From NCBI GenBank assembly GCA_013298845.1, contig JAAFJN010000009.1:116576-169105 (forward strand): a DNA stretch of 52,530 nt, in the 5' to 3' direction. Positions 41,549 to 51,500 of the stretch are shown piece after piece. Origin of the DNA: Chitinophagales bacterium (lineage in GTDB: Bacteria > Bacteroidota > Bacteroidia > Chitinophagales > Saprospiraceae). Made by a program: the position numbers and the translations under genes. A model generated the notes under the pieces. It did not search any database and was not told the DNA's origin. It worked only from the letters and a program-made list of their open reading frames with translations. How positions within the stretch are numbered: the first letter of the stretch is position 1; every line of letters begins with the position of its first letter.

Positions 41549-43210
41549 ATGTCTTCTCTTACTCCATTACAAGGTACACTTGGGACCCGGCGCGCCGCCC
41601 ATTTATTGCGTCGTTTGAGTTTCCGTTACACCAAAGAACGGGTTGATTTATTGGCCGGTATGACCGCTGCCAATGCCGTATCAACGCTGCTCACCACCGC
41701 ACCATTGCAGTACGATGAACCCATTTACGACGACGCAGCCACGCCCGCCGTTGAAAATTTGAAATGGATGATTCCCGGTACTGTGCTGCCCGCCGAAGAC
41801 TTTGTGTTGCGGCGTTGGGTAGTGGCCTGGTGGTTGGGAGAAGCACTGGCCGATCCCGGTGCCCGCCACAAAATGATGATGTTTTTGCACCAATACAACG
41901 TGGTAACGGCGTCGTCATTCGGGAATACGCAGTTTTTTGACTACCTCAGTTTGTTGCGTTGGGGGGCTTTTGGAAACTGGAAAAAATTTGCCAAAAAATT
42001 GATTTTTGACAACTGTATGCTTCGTTACCTCAATAATACGAGCAATACAGCGGCTAACCCTCAGGAAAATTTTGCCCGCGAATTTTTGGAATTGTTCACC
42101 ATCGGTAAAGGCCCGCAGGTGGGACCCGGCGACTACACCAACTACACAGAAGACGATATTGTACAAGCGGCAAAAGTCCTCACCGGATGCCGTACCCAAG
42201 GCGACCGTTTATTGGCCGATCCCGAAACGGGTATTCCTAAGGGCCGGATTCAGGCCAATGTGCACAACTGGACCGAGAAGAAATTTAGTGAGCGTTTGCA
42301 GAATTTAACTATTCCTGCCGTTACAGTCGCTGCCCAAAAAACGGCCGCCAAAGTGGAAGAAGAACTCAACCTGTTTGTAGACCGCATTTTTGACCAACCC
42401 GAAACTGCGCGTAATTTCTGCCGTCGGTTGTATCGTTTTTACGTTAATGAAAAAATTACCCAGGAAATTGAAGATGACATTATTGTGCCGCTGGCCACAG
42501 CATTCAAAAACGGCGGTTACGAAATAAAACCCGTCTTGCAGCAACTTTGTCAAAGCCAGCATTTCTTCGGCGAAGACAACACCGCCAGTGTGGAGAATAT
42601 TATCGGGGGCATTCTTAAGTCGCCTCTGGATATGTCGTACCAGGCCATTTCTATGTTTGGTATGCCTATTGGCAACGCCGCAACCGCGCCGCTGACGCGT
42701 TTTCGCTTTTTCTCTCAAGGCGTATGGGACCGGATGCTGACTTTGGCTGGTATGCCTTTGTTTCAACCCGCCGACGTGGCTGGTTATCCGGCGTATTACC
42801 AAACGCCCGAATTTTCGCACCAATGGTTCAATAGCAGCACCATTATCGCCCGGTATAAATTGGGTGTGATGCTTTTGAGTGGCAAATTGACCATCGGCGG
42901 AAACCCCAACGGCACGTTGGCCTCCAAAATTGACATTGCGGCCTGGGTAAAAAACTCCGGTTTTTTCACCGATCCTTCCGATCCTTATATTTTGGTGCAA
43001 CAACTCCTTGAGTATATGTTGCCCAAAGAAGTTGATAACGACCGTTTCAATTATTTTTATCAATCCATATTTCTGAATAATCTGCCCCCGGCAGACTGGA
43101 CCTACGAATGGGATAATTATTTGTCCAACAACAACGACACGGAGGTGAAAATTGCCCTCGAACGTTTGGTGGTATCCATTATGTATTCGCAGGAATACCA
43201 GACGAATTAA
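41549..43210 (+). CDS. DUF1800 family protein
   Basis: The 553-residue protein starts with GTRRAAHLLRRLSF, the opening motif of DUF1800. It contains MMMFLHQYNVVTASSFGNTQFFDYL and the signature NPQENFAREFLELFTIG. The later blocks (FCRRLYRFYVNEKI and MDRMLTLAGMPLFQPADVAGYP-type text) also match. No clear signal peptide is present. DUF1800 and DUF1501 genes are regularly adjacent in Bacteroidota and planctomycetes; the pair is thought to act in or outside the envelope, but no activity is established. The DUF1501 gene follows after 43 nt on the same strand, so the two form an operon. No clear promoter was found in the repeat-rich 5' gap. Confidence 0.88.
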   Translation: MSSLTPLQGTLGTRRAAHLLRRLSFRYTKERVDLLAGMTAANAVSTLLTTAPLQYDEPIYDDAATPAVENLKWMIPGTVLPAEDFVLRRWVVAWWLGEALADPGARHKMMMFLHQYNVVTASSFGNTQFFDYLSLLRWGAFGNWKKFAKKLIFDNCMLRYLNNTSNTAANPQENFAREFLELFTIGKGPQVGPGDYTNYTEDDIVQAAKVLTGCRTQGDRLLADPETGIPKGRIQANVHNWTEKKFSERLQNLTIPAVTVAAQKTAAKVEEELNLFVDRIFDQPETARNFCRRLYRFYVNEKITQEIEDDIIVPLATAFKNGGYEIKPVLQQLCQSQHFFGEDNTASVENIIGGILKSPLDMSYQAISMFGMPIGNAATAPLTRFRFFSQGVWDRMLTLAGMPLFQPADVAGYPAYYQTPEFSHQWFNSSTIIARYKLGVMLLSGKLTIGGNPNGTLASKIDIAAWVKNSGFFTDPSDPYILVQQLLEYMLPKEVDNDRFNYFYQSIFLNNLPPADWTYEWDNYLSNNNDTEVKIALERLVVSIMYSQEYQTN

Positions 43211-43253
43211 CCCTTTTTTGTTCAGTTTTATTCATTTTTTCAATTGAAATACT

Positions 43254-44906
43254 ATGAAACGTCGTAATTTCTTAAAAATATTGCCACCTGCTACCATTAC
43301 TCCTTTTGTGGTAAATGGTCACTCCATGCGCACTTTTGCCAATAGTAATATGGCTCGCCTGATTGCCAGTTGTGAAGAAGTGCAAGATCGTACCCTCGTA
43401 CTCGTTCAGTTAAAGGGAGGTAACGATGGTTTAAATATGGTGATTCCCATTGCCCAATACGATGACTACATCGCCTTGCGCCCAACCGTGGGTGTCCCCG
43501 AAACCGGTACCGATGCTTATATCCCATTGGATAGCACTTTAAAAGACGATAAAAAAGTGGGTTTACACCCCAATTTGACCGACCTGAAAGCATTGTATGA
43601 AAAAGGTTGGGTAAATATTGTGCAGGGTGTGGGTTACGAACAGCCCAACCAATCGCACTTTAAAAGTACCGATTTGTGGTTATCGGGCGGCGATGGCACT
43701 CCCGAAAACTTTAGTATCCCGTCGGGCTGGATGGGCCGTTCTCTCCAGGCTATGTTCCCCGATGTGTTGGGTGCACCCATTGAAACCATGAAAGATCCGT
43801 TGGGTATTCAGGTGGGCGACCCCAGTCCTTCGTTGGGTTTTCACACGGAAACGGAGCACCAAAACGTCATTAACCTCAGTGGTCAGGACGTGAGTGGCTT
43901 TTACTCATTAATCCAAACCATCGGAGGTTTGCCGCCCGCGAACCTCCCTGATTTTGAACACGGAGAAGAAATCGAGTACATCGTGTCGGTGGAAAGAAGC
44001 GTCAATTTGTACGCGCAGCGCATCAGTGAGGTGTTTAACGCGGGCAGCAACGCTTTAACTTATCCCAATACGGCTTTTGCCAACCAGTTAAAAACCGTGG
44101 CAAGGTTGATTCGCGGGGGCAGCAAAACCAAAATTTTCCTTTGCCAATTGGGTGGTTTTGATACCCACGACGGGCAAGTAGGAACCACGGCCTTCGACGG
44201 CGATCACGCCGATTTGATGTTGACTTTTGCGCAGGGTATGAAAGCATTTTTCGACGATTTGGAAGTGATGGGTTTGGCCAAATCGGTGCTGTCCTGCACC
44301 TTTTCGGAGTTCGGACGTTGCGCCAGAGAAAACGGTTCTACGGGTACCGACCACGGCACATTGGCCCCCATGATTATTATGGGACAGGGGGTCAACGGAG
44401 GTGTTTCGGGTACCAACGTTAACCTGTCGAATTTGACCAACGATAACCAGTTACAGGGGATGCAGCACGATTATCGGCAGGTGTTTACCACTATTTTGCA
44501 AGATTGGTTGGGTGCCAACGATTACGTATTAGAAGAGACTTTGTTCGATAATTACATGAAAATGCCCTTGATTAATGGCAATTTTGCCGTCGATCCGTCC
44601 TGTTATTACGGTGGAACAACCATCGTGAGCGACACCGGTTTTATGCGGTCGGCATTGACGGTATTCCCCAATCCGGCGCGATTTAACACCGAAATAACCT
44701 TTGCCTCCGAGGTATCATTCCCGGCGCGCCTCACCATGCACAGTATGGGAGGCCAGGTCGTGTACAGCGGAAACGTGCAGGTGGTCAACGGCGATAATTT
44801 ATTTTACCTCGACGTAACGGACAAGCCCGCCGGAGCCTATTTTATTCGAATGGAGAACCGCGAAACCGGCCGCGCCGAAGTAGCCCGTTTGATGGTGGTG
44901 AAATAG
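43254..44906 (+). CDS. DUF1501 family protein with Tat-like signal and T9SS type A tail
   Basis: The 550-residue protein starts MKRRNFLKILPPATITPFVV, an RRxFLK Tat-like signal. The DUF1501 domain shows LVQLKGGNDGLNMVIPI, GYEQPNQSHFKSTDLW, CQLGGFDTHDGQ and SEFGRCARENGSTGTDHG, which place its metal-binding Asp/His residues in an alkaline-phosphatase-like (sulfatase-related) fold. About 90 C-terminal residues after the core (ALTVFPNPARFNTEITFAS to VARLMVVK) are a type A T9SS sorting domain. The likely route is Tat export across the inner membrane, then the T9SS. It is the second gene of the DUF1800 operon. Confidence 0.88.
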   Translation: MKRRNFLKILPPATITPFVVNGHSMRTFANSNMARLIASCEEVQDRTLVLVQLKGGNDGLNMVIPIAQYDDYIALRPTVGVPETGTDAYIPLDSTLKDDKKVGLHPNLTDLKALYEKGWVNIVQGVGYEQPNQSHFKSTDLWLSGGDGTPENFSIPSGWMGRSLQAMFPDVLGAPIETMKDPLGIQVGDPSPSLGFHTETEHQNVINLSGQDVSGFYSLIQTIGGLPPANLPDFEHGEEIEYIVSVERSVNLYAQRISEVFNAGSNALTYPNTAFANQLKTVARLIRGGSKTKIFLCQLGGFDTHDGQVGTTAFDGDHADLMLTFAQGMKAFFDDLEVMGLAKSVLSCTFSEFGRCARENGSTGTDHGTLAPMIIMGQGVNGGVSGTNVNLSNLTNDNQLQGMQHDYRQVFTTILQDWLGANDYVLEETLFDNYMKMPLINGNFAVDPSCYYGGTTIVSDTGFMRSALTVFPNPARFNTEITFASEVSFPARLTMHSMGGQVVYSGNVQVVNGDNLFYLDVTDKPAGAYFIRMENRETGRAEVARLMVVK

Positions 44907-44913
44907 TTTTTTT

Positions 44914-45047
44914 TAGTGAAGAGTGTAGAGTTAATAGTGAAAAATTGCCCGTCGTAACGTGTTCATTTTTTAGTGGAAAATGCGTAGCGATGCAAATTTT
45001 CACTTTTCGCTCTACACTTTTCACTTTTCACTCTACACTCTTCACTA
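44914..45047. repeat. Inverted heptamer arrays between the DUF1501 and SUI1 genes
   Basis: TAGTGAAGAGTGTAGAGT (44914-44931) pairs perfectly over 18 bp with 45030-45047. The right arm is the end of a longer inverse heptamer run from about 44998. Its last two bases are the first two of the TACCTTTG promoter element. The hairpin follows the DUF1501 stop by 8 nt. Confidence 0.8.
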
Positions 45048-45053
45048 CCTTTG
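45046..45053 (+). promoter_or_regulatory. Candidate -7 element (TACCTTTG) of the SUI1 gene
   Basis: TACCTTTG matches TAnnTTTG, 27 nt before the ATG at 45081. It overlaps an in-frame TTG at 45051, which makes that codon an unlikely start. Confidence 0.5.
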
Positions 45054-45080
45054 CGGCTGATTAAAGCAATAGCGAACGAT

Positions 45081-45422
45081 ATGTCAAAGAAAAATTCAAC
45101 GGGCGGCGGTTTTGTTTTTTCCACCAATCCCGACTTCAAATGGGAAGCAGCATCGGAAGAGCCGGAGGCATTGGCCCCGGAGCAGCAGCAATTGCGTATT
45201 TGGTTGCAGCGTATAAAAGGTAATAAAGAAGCCACGTTGATTAAAGGCTACATTGGTCCCGATGGAAATTTAGAGGATTTGGCCAAAATTTTAAAAAACA
45301 AATGTGCCACTGGCGGTAATGCCAAAGAAGGCGAAATTATTTTGCAGGGCGATCACCGCGATAAGGTATTAAAATATTTGTTGGATAATGGTTATTCCAA
45401 AACCAAAAAGGCGGGCGGTTAA
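45081..45422 (+). CDS. SUI1/YciH-family translation initiation factor
   Basis: The 113-residue protein carries a bacterial SUI1 (eIF1-like) domain: RIWLQRIKGNKEATLIKGY, LAKILKNKCATGGNAKEGEI and LQGDHRDKVLKYLLDNGY. The first 40 residues are a less conserved basic/acidic tail that starts MSKKNSTGGGFVFSTN. In E. coli YciH is linked to start-codon discrimination and stress. The frame also opens at a TTG 10 codons upstream, but that lies in the promoter element. It is monocistronic; the gap after it contains the promoter of the giant protease gene. Confidence 0.88.
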   Translation: MSKKNSTGGGFVFSTNPDFKWEAASEEPEALAPEQQQLRIWLQRIKGNKEATLIKGYIGPDGNLEDLAKILKNKCATGGNAKEGEIILQGDHRDKVLKYLLDNGYSKTKKAGG

Positions 45423-45527
45423 TGAACCGAATGTTAATTCTTTTTTATAAGGCGCTCTTTTTCAATGCCTTAGGCACTACTTGCGAATATTTTACAACAT
45501 TGATAGGTTAGATTTGGATGAAAATAC

Positions 45528-45535
45528 TACCTTTG
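45528..45535 (+). promoter_or_regulatory. Candidate -7 element (TACCTTTG) of the giant protease gene
   Basis: TACCTTTG matches TAnnTTTG, 28 nt before the ATG at 45564. A TTG ends 25 nt upstream (45500-45502), slightly beyond the usual range. Confidence 0.5.
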
Positions 45536-45563
45536 AGGCGGTTTTTAATCTGCATAATCTAAC

Positions 45564-48500
45564 ATGAAAAGAAGTTTACTCGTCGGAAGCGGTTCTCGCT
45601 TCGGCTCTTTCCCATTGTTGCTTATTCTATTCATTGGAGCCTTTTCCAAACAAGTGTCTGCCCAGGTGACTGGCGCAGCCTCTCAATCGCTTTGGCAAGA
45701 CATCAAAGAAATAGATATCACTGCTGAACAGAACAGCCGTAAAATTGTACCCTCCAAGTACAGAACTACGCGTCTCGATCTGTCGGGCATAACAACGCTG
45801 CTCTCGGCCGCTCCGGTCGAAACTGCTGTAAACACAGCCAATAGCGGTAGTGAAATTCATTTACCCATGCCGGACGGTACTTTTAGCCGTTTCCGCGTTT
45901 GGTATTCTTCTGTAATGGCACCCTCTTTGGCGGCTGCTTATCCGGAAATCAAAACATTTACCGGGGTGAACATTGATCATCCGTCGGAATTGATTAAACT
46001 GGATGTGACTCCCCACGGTTTCCACGCGATGACTTATGGCGGTGGAAAAAGCGTATTTATTGATCCTTACGCGCAAGGGAACACGCAAGATTACATTTCC
46101 TATTTCAAAAAAGATTTTGTAAAAGCAGAAAATGATCGCGTCGTTTGCCAGTTAGACGGCGAAACTTTTGGCGAAAAAGACGGTCACGATCACCAAGCCG
46201 AATTTGTGGGCGATTGTGGTATCCGCCACGAATATCGTTTGGCCGTTGCAGGTACTGGTGAGTACACCACTTTCCACGGCGGTACCGTAGCCCTGGCTTT
46301 GGCTGCTATGAATACCACAATGAATCGCGTGAATGGCGTATTTGAAAAAGATGTTGCATCGCGCATGATTCTTATTGCCAACAACAACCTGATTATTTAT
46401 ACTAATGCCGCAACTGACCCGTACACCAACGGTGATCCAGGTCTGATGATTAACGAAAACCAAGCCAATTGTGATGCGGTTATTGGAAATGCAAATTACG
46501 ATGTTGGTCACGTTTTTGGTACTAACTCCGGTGGTCTTGCCGGTTTGGGGGTTGTTTGCTCCAACTCTAACAAAGGTCGGGGTGTTACCGGTAGCGGTGC
46601 CCCCATCGGTGACCCTTTTGATATTGATTATGTAGCGCACGAATTAGGACACCAATTCAATGGCAACCACACGCAGTATAATGACGGCTGTAACCGGAAT
46701 AATTCCACGGCCGTTGAGCCGGGTTCTGGTTCGACCATCATGGGTTATGCGGGCATTTGTGCTCCTGATGTACAGTTGAACAGTGATGATTATTTCAGTA
46801 CTGCCAGTTTGTTCGAGATGCGCACTTTTGTCGCCACCGGATTGGGCAGTACTTGTGACAATGCCGTTTCGGTGACCAACGTAGCCCCAACGGTAACGGC
46901 CTTGCCTAACTATTCCATTCCATTGTCAACGCCATTTGTATTAACGGCGTCGGCGACGGACCCTAATGGCACCTTGACATATTGTTGGGAACAAACCAAT
47001 GCCTGGTCTTCTCCTACACAAACAATGCCACCGGCATCTACGAATACAACCGGACCAATGTTCCGTTCATTTGATCCGGTGAGTTCACCAACCCGTTATT
47101 TTCCCGAACTGTCAAGTGTATTTGCCGGTACGAATCCCACTTGGGAAGAGTTGCCTTCGGTAGCGCGGACGATGAGTTTCCGGGTAACGGTACGTGATAA
47201 CTTTGCTACCGCCGGTTGCACGAGCGAAGCAGCAACTACGCTCACGACGGTGGCGGGTACAGGTCCATTTTTGGTAACTTCGCCTAACACAGCGGTGAGT
47301 TATTTGGGTAACTCCAGCCAAACAATTACGTGGGACGTGGCGGGTACTACGGCGGCACCTATTTCTTGTGCCAACGTAGATATCCTTCTCACCACCGACG
47401 GCGGGGCTACATTTACAACCTTGGCGGCTAATACCCCCAACGATGGTACGCAGGCGGTGACCATGCCCAATATCACTACTACAACGGCGCGTGTATGGAT
47501 CCGCTGTTCTAATAATGTGTTCTACGATGTTTCTAATGTAAATTTCTCGTTGACACAAACCGTTGCTTCCTGCTCGGAATTGTACATCTCTGAATACGTG
47601 GAGGGTAGTGGCAATAATAAAGCCATCGAAATTTACAACCCAACCAATACCGCAGTAACCCTTAACAATACGTATCAACTGCGTATATATTTTAATGGCG
47701 CTGTGACGCCAACTGCTACCATTGCGCTGACCGGTTCTGTTCCGCCAAATGGCACGTTTACAGTGGTCAATAGTAGTGCTGGTGCCACTTTGTTGGGTCT
47801 GGCTAACCAAACGTCCGGTTCTTTGACCTTTAACGGCGATGATGCGGTGGAATTGTTCAAAAACAGCACATCCAATACGGTAGATGTACTTGGTCAAATT
47901 GGTTTTGATCCGGGTACTGAATGGGGCACTGGAACTACTTCCACTGCCGACAATACTATTCGTCGCAAGTCCTCCGTAACGAGCGGTGATGCAATTGGTT
48001 CTAACGCTTTTGATCCAAGTATCGAATGGGACGGCTTTGCAACGGACGAATTCGCGGGTATTGGTGCACATACCTCTAATTGCAATTGCTCTATCAGCGG
48101 CATCACGTTTGCCAATGCAAGTGCTTGTAACGATAATGGTACCACAAATCCAGCCGACGATTATTTTACGGCTGATATCACGGTGAACTACACCAATCCA
48201 CCGGCAACCGGTAATCTGGTGCTGAGTGGTGATGTATTAGCGGGCGGCGGTGCTCTTAGTGTTGCTAGCCCCTTTACTACTTCTACGACATTTACGGGTG
48301 TCCGCCTCAAGGCTGATGGGACTGCCAGTGTTGTTACGGCGACCTTTAGCGCCCAAACATCTTGCACATTTACCGTGAGCAATGGTCCTTCTGTCGTTTC
48401 CTGCTCTTTGACTTGCCCATCTATTACGGCAGTGATTAGTGGTAACGAAGGATTTTGTTTGGAAGGTAATCTCGCCGATGTACCGGTTTCAGTTGCTATC

Positions 48501-51500
48501 ACTGGCGGAACGGGTCCTTATACGGTTGTATTTACCGATGCTACAAACAACTATACTCGTACCAATTATGTAAGCGGCACGGCGATTAATTTGGGTGTGT
48601 ATAGCACTACAACCTATACGTTGGTTTCGGTAACCGATGCCAATGGCTGTACGGCAACATTGTCTGGTTCGGCTAATGTTATCGTTTCTCCTGGTGTTGA
48701 ATTTGATGGAATCATAACGCAACAGCCGACTTGCGCGTCCCCCACCATCGGTGCCATTGATATTACACCGGTTTCGGGTACGGCTCCATTTACCTACTTG
48801 TGGTCAAATAATGCGATGACGCAGGATATTTCCGGTCTTGCTGGCGGTACCTACACCGTTACCATTACGGATGCAGGGGGCTGTGAAGACATTGATATGT
48901 ATATGGTGCAGGCCCCAACGGGTTGCGCTTCCCCTTGTGCCAGTTTTACAGTTAATGTAGCCGCCACTAACGTATTCTGCCTTTTCTTAGGCGAGGTACA
49001 GGCAACGGCAGCGAGTGGTACTTCACCGTATTCGTACAACCTTACCGGCCCGAACGGATACAATCAGACCAATTCAAACGGTTTATTCCAAAACTTACCG
49101 GCGGGTACTTACGCACTGTCAGTAACAGACTCCGGTATTCCAACGCCTTGTACGTTTACCAATAACAATATTGTCATTCAAAATATTCCGGATGTAACGC
49201 CGCCAACTATTACTTGCCCAACGCCAACGACGGTTTCTTGTGCATCGTCGGTTCCGGCATCTACACCATTTACCGGTACGGTTTCCGATAACTGTTCGTC
49301 GCCTGCACCAACGGTAGCCTTTAGTGGGGAAGCCATTACCAACCAAACCTGCGCTAACCGTTACACTTTAACGCGTATTTACACGGCAACGGATGGGGTA
49401 GGCTTAACAGCTTCTTGCACGCAGGTAATTACCATTAGCGATTTGATATCACCCTCTTTGATTTGTGCGGCATCCTCAACGGTCAGTTGCTTTAGTGCTG
49501 TGCCTGCGGCGGATATTGCAACGGTAACGGGTGTGAGCGATAACTGTGGCGGTGCAGTGACGGTTACTTTTGTGAACGACGCGAATGTCAACGTAACTTG
49601 TGCTAATCGCCTTACGGTAGTGCGCACATATCGCGCAACGGATGTGTGCGGCAACTCGGCGACTTGTTCGCAGTCTATTGTGGTCAATGACCAAACCGGT
49701 CCAACGTTTAACGAAACATTACCAACGAATTTGACGATTAGTTGTTCCGATGATTTGCCTTTACCGGCTAATTTGACGGGTACCGATAACTGCGGCGGCG
49801 GTAGTGTGCCCAGTGTTATCTGGATCAACGAAATTCACTACGACGATGAACTCGCTGATGAAAATGAATTTATCGAAGTTGCCGGTACGGCGGGTATCAA
49901 CCTGACGAACTACCAACTCGTATTATATAATGGTAACGGTGGTGTGGTGTACGATACGGATGCGCTCGTGGGTACTATTGACAACGAAGGAGCCGGTTAC
50001 GGAGCCGTAAGTTTGTCTTATCCCGTGAATGGTATTCAAAACGGTTCCCCCGACGGTGTGGCTTTGGTTCGTATTTCCGATGGTATGGTGATCCAGTTCC
50101 TCAGTTACGAAGGTACTTTCCAGGCCACTAACGGTCCGGCTATGGGTTCATTCTCCACGGACATTGGTGTATTTGAAGACGGTATTGCGCCGGCGGGTGG
50201 TTCAGTTCACCTGACGGGTAACGGAACGGTTTACGCCAACTTTACCTGGTCATTAACCAACAACGATTCTCCCGGAACCTTGAATGCTGGTCAGACGATT
50301 ACGTCTTTGCCACCTTCAATTCCGGCAACATATAACCAAATTACACAGCAAGGCAACTGCCCGGGGTCATCGGTGATTACCCGAACCTGGACCGTTACCG
50401 ATATTTGCGGCAACTCAACGGTGCACACGCAGACCATTAACCGCAACGATACGGGTGGTCCGGTATTGACACCAACGCCCGCCAATATCACGTTATCTTG
50501 TAATGACCCAATTCCAGCAGTTCCAACAGTAATTGCTACTGATGACTGTGATCCGGCGGGTATTATTAGCGGTCCGGTATGGATTAACGAAATTCACTAC
50601 GATAACGTAGGCGTTGACGTTAACGAATTTATTGAAATCGCCGGTACAGCGGGGGTTAACCTGGACGGTTGGACCTTGTATTTGTACAATGGTAACGGTG
50701 GTGCTTCGTACAACCCAACCATTAACCTCAGCGGTGTAATTCCGAACCAAAGCAATGGTTTTGGTACGATTGCGGTGCCTTATCCATCCAATAGCATCCA
50801 AAACGGCGCTCCCGATGGTATTGCTTTGGTAAATGGCGGAACAGTGGTGCAATTCCTCAGTTACGAAGGTTCTTTCACCGCAGTGGGTGGCCCGGCGAAC
50901 GGTTTGATTTCAACGGATATTGGTGTTGCGGAAACGGGTAATGAACCAGTTGGACAATCACTTCGCCTTTCTGGTAACGGGGCAACTTATGCAGCCTTTA
51001 CCTGGAATGGTCCATCGGCGGCTAATCCTGCTACACCGGGTGCCATTAACCAAGGCCAAACCTTCCCAACGTCAACTAATCCGGTTGGTTTGCCCGTGAT
51101 CTTTAACCAGGTGCAAAGTGCTGTTTCACCGACTTGCCCGTTTGCTTATACCATTACGCGTACCTGGAGTGCCACCGATGCTTGTGGCAATACCACAACG
51201 CATACGCAAACCATTACAATTACAGATAACACGCCACCAACGGTGACGTGCAACAATATTACCGTTAACTTAAACCTGCAAGGCACGGTTACGGTAACCC
51301 CTGCTCAGGTGTATTCTGGTGCAACCGATAATTGTTCGGCACCCACTGCCCTGACCTTATTGACGGGTGGTAACAACGTAACGTACACTTGTGCCGACGA
51401 AGGCCAGGTGCGTAATTTTGTAATATCCGTTCAGGATCAATGCGGCAATGTGGGTACTTGTACCGCACAAGTGACCATTAACCCATTCCCACGCTGCGTA

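Noticed and set aside
47112-48071. 319-codon minus-strand open frame
   Set aside because: It is antisense to the giant protease gene, whose sampled text in the plus frame is open and protein-like from 45564 to the window end.
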